The notes under the pieces: model-generated
What the model saw: the letters and a program-made list of their open reading frames with translations, nothing else
Told to the model about the DNA's origin: nothing
The model's database searches: none
Part shown: positions 9,446-17,482 of the stretch, piece after piece
How the letters are laid out: each line of letters starts with the position of its first letter
Position numbering within the stretch: the stretch's first letter is position 1
Position numbers and translations under genes: made by a program
NCBI RefSeq assembly: GCF_022346615.1
Contig: NZ_JAKRNS010000002.1
Span: 124,001 to 188,000, forward strand
Origin: Staphylococcus sp. ACRSN
GTDB taxonomy: Bacteria; Bacillota; Bacilli; Staphylococcales; Staphylococcaceae
Direction: 5' to 3'
DNA: 64,000 bases

Positions 9446-10069
9446 TTAGTTAGATTTTGTTGGGTTTATATAAAAATTCATTCTGCCAGGAGCATTATAA
9501 CTTGCTTCTAATTTAGCTTTTTCGATTTTTATTATTTGTTGTTTGTTAGGAATAAGTGCAGGTAGAATGACAAATTTTGATAAATGAGACCATAACGGAT
9601 CAATATAATAATAGTGTGTCTTATCATAGCCAATTAATAATGTAATATGAATATTGGACACAAATTTAGTCGGACGATCATCAACTTTAAATGTACGTCG
9701 ATATGGACGTTGACCTAGTACAGTATGATAAATTGCTACAGGTTGCCCTTGATCTAGCACTTTGCAAAGGTCATTAATAGTGGCGCCTGTACCGTCAATC
9801 ATATTTGGATGGTAATGACGTAAATGTGGTACTAAAGCACTTGGGAAAATAGTTTGATGATAACCAAATTTAATCCAAAGATGATGTCCGACATAACCTT
9901 TATATGGATTGTTTTGATGTTTTGGCCAATGCTTCATGATTTTAGTGGCAGGAATTTTAATTTGATTGAATTGAAGCATCATGGCAGACACAACACCCTC
10001 ACACCCCATAATCATAGGGATAGGAAAGAGTTGACTAATAGGTTTTACTGGTAATTTAATTTGATTCAT
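9446..10069 (-). CDS. C39-like papain-fold peptidase family protein
   Basis: Predicted cysteine peptidase-like protein of 207 residues. The segment IMGCEGVVSAMMLQF places a Cys at a helix start, as in C39-type proteases. A His-containing strand (VAIYHTVLGQ, HITLLIGYD) and YIDPLW follow, as in the COG4990 type. I see no signal peptide or membrane helix, so it is either cytoplasmic or exported by an unrecognized route. The AAGGAG site is 12 bases from the ATG at 10069 and only 3 from an upstream TTG at 10078, so the start is not fully certain. No partner gene suggests a substrate. Confidence 0.65.
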   Translation of the reverse strand: MNQIKLPVKPISQLFPIPMIMGCEGVVSAMMLQFNQIKIPATKIMKHWPKHQNNPYKGYVGHHLWIKFGYHQTIFPSALVPHLRHYHPNMIDGTGATINDLCKVLDQGQPVAIYHTVLGQRPYRRTFKVDDRPTKFVSNIHITLLIGYDKTHYYYIDPLWSHLSKFVILPALIPNKQQIIKIEKAKLEASYNAPGRMNFYINPTKSN

Positions 10070-10244
10070 GATGTTCAATCACTCCTTGGCATAGTTAAGA
10101 TTAATCTCAAATTTACTAATATTATATATTGATGTTGTGATTTTTAATATTAAAAAGCTTTGTTATGAATATGGAAATGGATATTAATAAAATTACTTTA
10201 TTCAATCGATTGTATAAGATAACTAGATAGTAAATATTAAAAAA

Positions 10245-10294
10245 GGTGAAAACTACGTGTGATATAAAATTTATATCACATGTATGTTTCCACC
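10245..10294 (-). terminator. Long near-perfect hairpin after the Bcr-type gene
   Basis: A 50-base inverted repeat: GGTGGAAACATACATGTG on the minus strand pairs with CACACGTAGTTTTCACC around a TATAAA-rich centre. A T run follows on the minus strand. It ends the Bcr/CflA transcript. The stem is about twice the usual terminator length. Confidence 0.8.
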
Positions 10295-10303
10295 AAAGCT
10301 ATA

Positions 10304-11503
10304 TTAATTATTTTGTTTTTGGAAGTATTTTAATGATATTTCTAAACCTATAATCAATAGTGCTGTAATAATTAAAACTGTAATATAAGGTAATGTATTA
10401 TATTCACCTTTTATTCCAATTAAGGGTGCCATAATACCACCCAAAATAAATTGGAATAAGCCTAATAAGCTAGATGCATTACCACTTCCACCTGTCCGAG
10501 ACTCCATTGCAAGTGCGAAACTAAGTGGACCAATTCCAGTAACCGGGCAGACATTCAAGAAGAATGCGATAACAAGCACCCATAGAGGTAAATGCAAGGT
10601 TAGTGAAATAACAATGAGTATTACACCTGTCAGCTGTATAGTTGTGAGCGCGATAAGTAAAAAATAACGATTGAAGCGCTCAACCAATTTAGCAGTAACT
10701 TGGCTCATTATTATTAAGCCAATACCATTCACCGCAAATAAAAAACTAAACTGCTGTGGTGTCATTTCATATATTTTCTGGGTAATAAATGGAGCTGCTG
10801 ATGAAAAACTAAACAGCATAACATAGGTTAGACCCTGTAATAACATTGGTAATATAAATGCGGGTGTTTTTAATAAACTACCAAAATCTTTAAAAATAGC
10901 TCCGAAATTGAGCTTTGATAATTCGTTAGTACGTGTTTCTTCCATTTTGAAAATGGCGAATACGAGAATAAGTAAACTGACAACTGTTAAAATTAAAAAT
11001 ATAGCTTGCCAATTTGCTACTGCCAATGCATAGCCACCAACTAATGGTGCTAGAATTGTGATGATGCCATTGACTACTAATAGCGATGCTAGTCCTTTTG
11101 CTAATGTTTTCCCTTTATGTTGATCGCCGATTGATGCCTTCGCAATCACAATTGCACCACCACCAGTAAGTCCTTGGATTAAACGTAAAATAAGTAATCC
11201 AGTCATAGAGGTAGTAAAAATAGCAATAAATGAAGCAATAGCATATATTGTAATAATAATGAGTGCAATTTTTTTTCGGCCAAAAGCATCGGATAATGGT
11301 CCAAATGTAAATTGTCCTAAAGCAAGTCCGATCATAGCAAATGAGAGTGATAGTTGTGCTTCAGAGGCTGTTGTACTAAAATCACTTTGAACACTTGGCA
11401 ATGATGGTACATACATATCTATAGTCAATGGACCGAAAGTTGTCATAACACCTAGTACGATTATAATCATTATAGGTAGTTGACGGGATGAAGTTTTATC
11501 CAT
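10304..11503 (-). CDS. Bcr/CflA-family multidrug efflux MFS transporter
   Basis: Twelve-helix drug:H+ antiporter (DHA1) in the cytoplasmic membrane, 399 residues. The start MIIIVLGVMTTFGPLTIDMYVPSLP is diagnostic of the Bcr/CflA subfamily: the Asp-Met-Tyr-x-Pro motif sits in helix 1. Motif A appears as GPLSDAFGRKK. Family members export bicyclomycin, chloramphenicol or sulfonamides; the substrate here is unknown. AAGGAG precedes the ATG. It is monocistronic with a very strong terminator. Confidence 0.9.
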   Translation of the reverse strand: MDKTSSRQLPIMIIIVLGVMTTFGPLTIDMYVPSLPSVQSDFSTTASEAQLSLSFAMIGLALGQFTFGPLSDAFGRKKIALIIITIYAIASFIAIFTTSMTGLLILRLIQGLTGGGAIVIAKASIGDQHKGKTLAKGLASLLVVNGIITILAPLVGGYALAVANWQAIFLILTVVSLLILVFAIFKMEETRTNELSKLNFGAIFKDFGSLLKTPAFILPMLLQGLTYVMLFSFSSAAPFITQKIYEMTPQQFSFLFAVNGIGLIIMSQVTAKLVERFNRYFLLIALTTIQLTGVILIVISLTLHLPLWVLVIAFFLNVCPVTGIGPLSFALAMESRTGGSGNASSLLGLFQFILGGIMAPLIGIKGEYNTLPYITVLIITALLIIGLEISLKYFQKQNN

Positions 11504-11719
11504 ATTGAGTACTCCTTTGTAATACTTTCTAATGCTTTATTATATACATGTTTTATAACTTTGTAACTAGGTAATTGTCTCATTTATAGACGGCTTACAA
11601 ATTACTATAATCTGTTTTAATTAGTATAGTAGTTATAGTAACTTAAAAATTTATGTTTATATGTTTACAAGTTATGAAAATAGTAAATAATTAATTGACT
11701 AATATAAAGAGGTAATACG

Positions 11720-12103
11720 ATGCATTTAACGAAAACACATTATGAACTTATAAAATTTGTAATTGTCGGTGGTATCAACACGCTAGATTATTATATTGTT
11801 TATTTATTATTATTAAAATTTATTGGTTGGAATTATTTAATCAGTCATATTTTGGGGTTTGTTGTAAGTTTTATTATTTCTTATTATTTAAACTGTTATT
11901 TCGTTTATAAAGTAACGCCAACGTGGAAAAAGTTTATTCAATTTCCTATAACGCAAGTTATTAATATGGGAATGCAAACATTATTGTTGTATATTTTCGT
12001 TCAATGGTTTCATATTTCTTCAATCATTGCACCTTTTGCAGGTCTGATTATTACTATTCCAATTACTTTTATGCTTTCTAAATATATTTTAAAAGATGAG
12101 TAA
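11720..12103 (+). CDS. GtrA-family membrane protein
   Basis: Four-helix membrane protein of 127 residues. It opens with ELIKFVIVGGINTLDYYIVYLLL, the GtrA signature, and ends with the conserved KYILKDE. GtrA-like proteins are thought to move lipid-linked sugars across the membrane for surface glycan decoration. No glycosyltransferase gene is adjacent, so the partner is unknown. An AGAGGT site precedes the ATG. Confidence 0.88.
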   Translation: MHLTKTHYELIKFVIVGGINTLDYYIVYLLLLKFIGWNYLISHILGFVVSFIISYYLNCYFVYKVTPTWKKFIQFPITQVINMGMQTLLLYIFVQWFHISSIIAPFAGLIITIPITFMLSKYILKDE

Positions 12104-12109
12104 AAGAGG

Positions 12110-12156
12110 AGAATGAACCTTAATCATATAAGGGGAGTGCTCCTTTTATTTTTGCG
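12110..12156 (+). terminator. Imperfect terminator hairpin after the GtrA gene
   Basis: GGAG-ACC-TTA-type arms (GGAGAATGAACCTTA and TAAGGGGAGTGCTCC) fold with several mismatches and are followed by TTTTATTTTT. Confidence 0.6.
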
Positions 12157-12297
12157 CAATTTAATATTAATTATTAGGAAAGGCTAAAAAAATATTTTGA
12201 TATAAATTATTAAATAATTTTAGAATAAAAAACATTGTAAATATGCTGGTAATGAGCGATAATAAATATCCAATAATAATTAAGGTGGTCTATATCA

Positions 12298-13172
12298 TGT
12301 CTCATTTGGAAAACTTGAAAATTGCTCAAAGAGGTGCATATCTCAGTTTAGTCGTTTATATTTTATTATCTATAGCAAAGTATACAGTAGGTTATTTATA
12401 TAATTCGGCAGCGGTAAGAGCAGATAGTTTAAACAATATGACAGATATTATCGTTTCCTTAGCGGTAATCATTGGCTTGAAAATTTCTATCAAACCTGCT
12501 GATAAAAACCACCCATACGGACATTTGAAATCAGAAAACATCTCCACGTTATTAGTTTCATTTATTATAATGTTTGTGGGTATACAAGTTGTAATTGAAA
12601 ATCTACCTAATATTTTTTCTAATGAGCATCATACTCCGAATATCGTAACGATTTATGTCAGTGTCATTAGTGGATTAATCATGTTTGGTGTCTATGTAAT
12701 CAATCAAAAACTAGCTAAACGTACAAATAGTAGTTCGCTTAATTCGGCAGCAAAAGATAATTTATCAGATGCGCTTGTCAGTATTGGTACAGCGATAGGC
12801 TTAATATTTACTCAATTTGGATTACCTATTATTGATACAATTTTAGCAACTATATTAGGTTTATTAATCATTTATACAGGTTATGGCATTTTCAAAGAAT
12901 CTATCTTTACTTTGAGTGATGGCTTTAATGAGCAAGAATTAGAAGACTATAGAAATTATGTACTCGATATCGAAGATGTAATTGATGTTCAAAATATTAA
13001 GGGGCGTTATCACGGTAGCAGCGTTTTTGTAGATGTAACAATTGTTGTTGAATCTAACTTATCATTAGAAGATGCACATCACATTTGTGATGCAGTAGAG
13101 CAACATATGCATGAAAAGGGCATCTCTTCGGTCTATGTGCATCCAGAACCACAATCAATTCAAGCAGATTAA
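12298..13172 (+). CDS. Cation diffusion facilitator (CDF) family metal efflux transporter
   Basis: Proton-driven exporter of divalent metals in the cytoplasmic membrane. Six helices carry the metal-site motifs RADSLNNMTDI (helix 2) and KDNLSDALVSIGTA (helix 5). A C-terminal cytoplasmic domain with HGSSVFVDVTI and the His pair in DAHHICD follows. I use the ATG at 12298 (291 residues; AAGGTGG 8 bases upstream) because the protein then begins MSHLENLKIAQRGAY, the usual family start. An ATG at 12243 adds an unlikely tail. The metal could be Mn, Zn, Fe or Co. No metalloregulator is adjacent. Confidence 0.88.
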
Positions 13173-13188
13173 TTAAATATTAAAATAG

Positions 13189-13241
13189 AAAGTGGGACAG
13201 AAATTCAATTTTTACAAATGATTTCTGTCCCACATTTTTTA
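13189..13241. terminator. Terminator with the staphylococcal GTGGGACAGAAAT hairpin
   Basis: GTGGGACAGAAAT pairs with ATTTCTGTCCCAC around a 16-base loop and is followed by ATTTTTT. It lies between the CDF gene and the convergent transglycosylase-like gene. Confidence 0.9.
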
Positions 13242-13321
13242 TAATTATCTATTTTTAATCATAGTTAGTATATGAGGTCTTATTTCAAATAAGCATATTC
13301 AATTATTTGAAATAATTGAGC

Positions 13322-13693
13322 TTACCACCAACCGTTAGCAATATGGAATTGAACAGCGCCATCTATAGAACCATAACGATCTTCAGCGTACTGAATCATT
13401 CCTTTTGTTTGCTCTTCAACTGAACCTGTACCCCATGCTTCTTTAGTTTGACCTAGACCTTTATATCCAAGTTCATTTACAGCGTCAGGATTACCACTTG
13501 ATTCTGGCATTACGACATTATCCCATAGTGATTTTGTGCCACCAGCTTGGATGAATTCATTGTAAACGTCATTAGTAGATTGGCTTGCTGTAGCAGTTTC
13601 TGCAGCATCAGCTGTTGATACATTTGCAGTTGCACCAAATCCTGTTGCAGCGATTGTAAGTGATGCAAATGATGCTAATAATAGTTTTTTCAT
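13322..13693 (-). CDS. Short secreted transglycosylase-like (SLT) protein
   Basis: Secreted protein of 123 residues. Residues 1 to about 31 form a Sec signal peptide ending in STADA-AE. The rest is a compact lytic-transglycosylase-like domain like the C-terminal half of IsaA/SceD. The block VVMPESSGNPDAVN holds the putative catalytic Glu64, then GYKGLGQTKEAWG and the terminal FHIANGWW. IsaA and SceD are over 200 residues, so this is a minimal version with almost no N-terminal spacer. Activity on peptidoglycan is inferred. AGGAGG precedes the ATG. It stands alone, divergent from gpmA. Confidence 0.82.
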   Translation of the reverse strand: MKKLLLASFASLTIAATGFGATANVSTADAAETATASQSTNDVYNEFIQAGGTKSLWDNVVMPESSGNPDAVNELGYKGLGQTKEAWGTGSVEEQTKGMIQYAEDRYGSIDGAVQFHIANGWW

Positions 13694-14063
13694 TAAAAGT
13701 TCCTCCTAAATTAAATATAATCCATTCGTCTAACAAGGGATTATTCAATACTAAAATTTGTCTTTGGCTAATTTGTATTTTAATGACCGAATGTTTATTT
13801 CGATTTAACGTTATTCACTATAACATCTATAAATAGTGCTTAGGTTACAGAAAAATAAAAATAGAATTTCATTTATGAATAAAAGAATACAATTATTTCA
13901 ATAAGTAGTGTAAATTGTTATAATCTAAATGTGTAGTAACGATACTAAAAACGGGAATAACTGATTGTGTAAGCATAAATAGAGAAGAGATATCGTGATA
14001 TATAAATGTAATATTTCTGTAAATATCGTTCAAGACCAATATATTAAGGAGTGAATATATAAT
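13694..14063. promoter_or_regulatory. Divergent promoter region between the SLT gene and gpmA
   Basis: About 370 bases without a gene. A TATAAT at 13919-13924 is a candidate -10 for gpmA, with only a weak -35 (TTTCAA, 17 bases upstream). I looked for a WalR box for the transglycosylase gene and found no convincing one. Confidence 0.4.
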
Positions 14064-14750
14064 ATGCCAAAGTTAATTTTATGTAGACATGGACAAAGTG
14101 AATGGAATGCTAAAAATTTATTTACAGGATGGGCAGATGTGGATTTATCAGATCAAGGTCGAAATGAGGCAATTACTTCTGGCCAAAAATTAAAACAGCA
14201 AAACATTGAAATCGATATTGTATTTACATCATTATTAGAAAGAGCGATTAAAACGACATATCATTTATTGTCAGAATCAAATCAACTGTTTATTCCTGTA
14301 GTAAAAACATGGCGATTAAATGAGCGTCATTATGGTGGTTTACAAGGTTTAAATAAAGATAGTGCTAAGGAAGAGTATGGAGAAGAACAAGTTCATATAT
14401 GGAGACGTTCTTATGATGTTGCACCTCCTCAACAAAGTGAGAAGCAAAGAAATGATTATTTAACAGATAAAAAATATGAACATTTAGATAGAAGGATAAT
14501 GCCTGAATCTGAAAGTTTAAAGGACACGCTTGAACGCGTCATACCATACTGGAATGATCAAATTTCACAACAGTTGTTAGATGGTAAAACTGTGCTTGTA
14601 TCAGCACATGGGAATTCATTACGTGCATTAATTAAATATCTTGAAAATGTTTCAGATGAAGATATTATCGGTTATGAAATTAAAACTGGTGCACCATTGA
14701 TTTATGAATTAACAGATGATTTAAAAGTAATTGATAAATATTATCTCTAA
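14064..14750 (+). CDS. gpmA: 2,3-bisphosphoglycerate-dependent phosphoglycerate mutase
   Basis: Interconverts 3- and 2-phosphoglycerate in glycolysis, cytosolic. The histidine-phosphatase motif LCRHGQSEWN gives the phosphorylated His9, followed by FTGWADVDLSDQG, ERHYGGLQGLNK and the second catalytic His in SAHGNSLRALIKYLE. The 228-residue length is standard. AAGGAG precedes the ATG. The gpmA-mdeA order matches S. aureus as I recall it. Confidence 0.95.
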   Translation: MPKLILCRHGQSEWNAKNLFTGWADVDLSDQGRNEAITSGQKLKQQNIEIDIVFTSLLERAIKTTYHLLSESNQLFIPVVKTWRLNERHYGGLQGLNKDSAKEEYGEEQVHIWRRSYDVAPPQQSEKQRNDYLTDKKYEHLDRRIMPESESLKDTLERVIPYWNDQISQQLLDGKTVLVSAHGNSLRALIKYLENVSDEDIIGYEIKTGAPLIYELTDDLKVIDKYYL

Positions 14751-14834
14751 AATGAATTGAATGCGTAATTTCATTTATAGAAATCAATTTTTATATGTTA
14801 GATTGAGAAGTTAAAAATAAATATTTGGGAACAT

Positions 14835-14873
14835 TAAAAAAACAGGCTGGGACGTTAAATAATGTCTCAGCCT
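14835..14873 (-). terminator. Minus-strand terminator downstream of the 34-residue gene
   Basis: AGGCTGAGACA and TGTCCCAGCCT-like arms (plus strand AGGCTGGGACG / TGTCTCAGCCT) are followed on the minus strand by GTTTTTTT. The T run exists only for minus-strand transcripts. It therefore best ends the small gene at 15047-15151 and not gpmA. The 170 bases between show no gene. Confidence 0.75.
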
Positions 14874-15046
14874 ATATCATAGGTTCCTATGATGAATAAA
14901 AGCATTCATTATGTAGAGCATTCGCTATAAAAGATACTTTTATTAAAAGTGTGGATAAATTTTAGAAACATATATGTTGTTCGAATCTTTTTAACATATT
15001 TTAAGAATTAGAGAAAATAAGGATAAACATTAATTGAAGTGAGGAA

Positions 15047-15151
15047 TTATTTATTACGTTTATGTTGTTTTATAATTTTTAAAGCACGTTTTCGTGTTTT
15101 GATGTTCGGACTATTCAAATTACGACGCGCTGTCTGTAAATCTAATTTCAT
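15047..15151 (-). CDS. 34-residue basic protein, putative metal-homeostasis peptide
   Basis: Very short gene. The peptide begins MKLDLQTARRNLNSP, continues NIKTRKRALKIIKQ and ends HKRNK: strongly basic, with no Cys, signal or membrane segment. TAAGGAGGTCG lies 7 bases before the ATG, a near-ideal ribosome-binding site. I recall similar tiny proteins in Firmicutes databases named 'putative metal homeostasis protein', with no known mechanism. A close match to a Zur operator lies 52-74 bases upstream, and a minus-strand terminator downstream completes a transcription unit. A role in the zinc-starvation response is an inference from that operator. Confidence 0.75.
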   Translation of the reverse strand: MKLDLQTARRNLNSPNIKTRKRALKIIKQHKRNK

Positions 15152-15202
15152 GACTACGACCTCCTTAATCTGATTTTATTATGAAGGAAAACTCTAAGTT
15201 TG

Positions 15203-15225
15203 TAAATAGTAATCATTACGATTTG
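15203..15225. promoter_or_regulatory. Zur-type operator upstream of the 34-residue gene
   Basis: A 23-base palindrome with left arm TAAATAGTAAT and right arm ATTACGATTTG around one C. It differs from the recalled staphylococcal Zur consensus arms (TAAATCGTAAT / ATTACGATTTA) at only two positions and is very similar to the box before adcA in this window. It is 52 bases from the small gene's start and 135 from mdeA, so the small gene is the likelier target. Confidence 0.75.
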
Positions 15226-15359
15226 TTGAATATATTTTCTTTTTAATAAATTTATGTAAATTAGAAGCTTATCATATGAATTGCAGTAGAAAAATATGTA
15301 TAATTCATAGTTATGTTGTCCTATGGGATAAGATAGTTAAATAGGAAAAGGAGAAGTAT

Positions 15360-16793
15360 ATGACACAGAAAACAAGAATCATAATGGTTATCACAATGTT
15401 ATTTGGTGGCTTTTTTGGTTTACTTAATGAAACGTTACTCACGACTGCTCTACCAAGTATAATGAGAGAATTTAACATAGATTATACAAAAGTACAGTGG
15501 CTAACAACTGCATTTTTATTAGTCAATGGTGTTGTTATTCCATTATCTGCAATGGTGATTCAGAGATATTCTACGCGACAAGTCTTTTTAACTGCAATTC
15601 TAATATTTTTAGGAGGAACAATTGTTGCAGCATTTAGTCCTAATTTCCAAATATTGTTAATCGCACGAATCATTCAAGCTTTAGGTTCTGGTATTATGAT
15701 GCCATTAATGATGACGACAATTTTAGATGTGTTCGAACCTCACGAAAGAGGGAAATACATGGGAATCTTCGGTTTAGTCATTGGTTTAGCACCAGCAATT
15801 GGTCCAACATTATCAGGTTACTTAGTTGAATACTTAGACTGGAGAGCATTATTCTATGTCGTAGCACCAGTTGCACTGCTAACGTTCTTGGCATCAACTA
15901 AGTATGTGGTCAATGTTGGGACAAATAGACGTGTTCCAATTGATTTCTTATCAATCATATTATCCGTCTTAGGGTTTGGCGGCGTATTATATGGAACAAG
16001 TTCTATATCGAGAGATGGGTGGAATGATCCCGTAGTCTTAACAACGATTATTGGTGGAATTATTCTAGTGGCTTTATTTATTTTCAGACAAACAAGGTTA
16101 TCAACACCCTTACTTGATTTTTCTGTTTTTAAAAATAGTCAATTTGCAGTAGGTATTACAATCATGGGCTTTACCATGATTTCGATGATTGGTTCAGAGA
16201 CTATACTGCCAATGTTTGTTCAAAATATAATGAAAGATAGTGCTTTACAATCTGGATTAATATTACTTCCAGGAGCTATTGTTATGGGAATTATGTCTGT
16301 AATATCAGGTATTTTATTTGATAAATTTGGTGCGAAAATTTTGGGCATTATCGGAATGGTTATTGTCATTGTGACAAGCTCTTTCTTCGTCTTTATGGAT
16401 GGAGAGACTTCATCATTAACACTTACTATCGTTTATGGTGTTCGTATGATAGGTATCGCGTTAAGTCTAATGCCACTGATGACATATACAATGAACCAAT
16501 TACCTCAAGAGATGAATGCACACGGTTCATCTATGACAAATACGGTTCAACAAATTGCAGCATCCATAGGTACTGCTGGATTGATTACTACAATGAGTCA
16601 AGTATCTAAAAACTTCACACCTGAAATGAGTAATTATAAAGGTATGAATAAGAAAGAAATGGCGATAAATATACAACATGATGCACTGTTAAGTGGTTAC
16701 CATGGGGCATTCTGGTTTGCAATCATAATTTCAATCATTAGCTTGATTTGTGTATTTATGCTAAAAAGTAAGAAAAAACTAGATGCAGAGTAA
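15360..16793 (+). CDS. mdeA: MdeA-type multidrug efflux MFS transporter
   Basis: Fourteen-helix DHA2 drug:H+ antiporter, 477 residues, in the cytoplasmic membrane. Motifs seen: FLLVNGVVIPLSAMVIQRYSTR (A-type loop region), RIIQALGSGIMMPL and GLVIGLAPAIGPTLSGYLVE (motif C of antiporters). Its place right after gpmA matches S. aureus mdeA, which exports quaternary ammonium compounds and some antibiotics; substrates here are inferred from that. GGAGAAG precedes the ATG. It is monocistronic, ended by the hairpin at 16821. Confidence 0.85.
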   Translation: MTQKTRIIMVITMLFGGFFGLLNETLLTTALPSIMREFNIDYTKVQWLTTAFLLVNGVVIPLSAMVIQRYSTRQVFLTAILIFLGGTIVAAFSPNFQILLIARIIQALGSGIMMPLMMTTILDVFEPHERGKYMGIFGLVIGLAPAIGPTLSGYLVEYLDWRALFYVVAPVALLTFLASTKYVVNVGTNRRVPIDFLSIILSVLGFGGVLYGTSSISRDGWNDPVVLTTIIGGIILVALFIFRQTRLSTPLLDFSVFKNSQFAVGITIMGFTMISMIGSETILPMFVQNIMKDSALQSGLILLPGAIVMGIMSVISGILFDKFGAKILGIIGMVIVIVTSSFFVFMDGETSSLTLTIVYGVRMIGIALSLMPLMTYTMNQLPQEMNAHGSSMTNTVQQIAASIGTAGLITTMSQVSKNFTPEMSNYKGMNKKEMAINIQHDALLSGYHGAFWFAIIISIISLICVFMLKSKKKLDAE

Positions 16794-16820
16794 TTGATAG
16801 CATTGAACAAAATATAATAG

Positions 16821-16875
16821 CTGGTAAAACTTCTGATATAATATGGTAGAAGTTTTATCAGTTATTATTTTTTTA
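16821..16875 (+). terminator. Terminator after mdeA
   Basis: CTGGTAAAACTTCT pairs with AGAAGTTTTATCAG and is followed by a run of seven T residues. Confidence 0.85.
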
Positions 16876-16922
16876 GCAGTAATTTCACCTTGCAGGTTTG
16901 TAAAAAGAAAGTGGTGGTAAAT

Positions 16923-17267
16923 ATGGAACACTATATGAAATTAAATGATAGTCCTTTCCAGTCTGTAAAAAGGGGTGTGAAAACAATTGAAATTCGGCTC
17001 AATGATGAAAAAAGACAACAGATTCAACATGGAGATAAAATTGTATTTACCAATCTTTCTACCTCAGAAACGGAACGGGTTAAAGTGATCGCAATTAAAA
17101 AATATGATACGTTTCAGGCACTGTTAAAAGATTTTACTAATGTTGAAGTTGGCTTCAGTGAAGAAATGCAACTGTCACAAAAATTAGCTCAAATATATCA
17201 AATATATACACAGACTAGTGAACTTGAATATGGTGCTTTAGCAATTAAAATAGAACGTAGCATATAA
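16923..17267 (+). CDS. ASCH domain protein
   Basis: Cytosolic protein of 114 residues with a PUA-like ASCH fold, predicted to bind RNA. It begins MEHYMKLNDSPFQSVKRGVKTIEIRLNDEKRQ; the pattern of a small-loop start followed by K-x-I-E-x-R-L is typical. I chose the ATG at 16923 over one at 16890 because GTGGTGG lies 5-11 bases before it. The molecular role is unknown. It sits alone between two terminators. Confidence 0.78.
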   Translation: MEHYMKLNDSPFQSVKRGVKTIEIRLNDEKRQQIQHGDKIVFTNLSTSETERVKVIAIKKYDTFQALLKDFTNVEVGFSEEMQLSQKLAQIYQIYTQTSELEYGALAIKIERSI

Positions 17268-17292
17268 ACAATTAATAATAAATTACCTAAAG

Positions 17293-17329
17293 CAAACCAA
17301 TGACTTTAATGAAGTTGGTTTGTTTTTTA
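17293..17329 (+). terminator. Terminator after the ASCH gene
   Basis: CAAACCAA pairs with TTGGTTTG, extended by an inner ACTT/AAGT stem, and is followed by TTTTTT. Confidence 0.85.
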
Positions 17330-17397
17330 GAATTGCAACTGGTAAAACAAATTTGTAAGAAAGATACATTCAAAAGACAGGTACTACATAAAAAAGT

Positions 17398-17437
17398 ACA
17401 AAAAACCTGCCAACAATGTAATAACAATGTTAGCAGG
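17398..17437 (-). terminator. Terminator after the FemAB-family gene
   Basis: On the minus strand CCTGCTAACATTG pairs with the CAATGTTGGCAGG-type arm and is followed by TTTTTT. Confidence 0.85.
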
Positions 17438-17482
17438 TAATATTAATGTCATATTCTACTCGCAGTAATCAGGTTAATTTAG

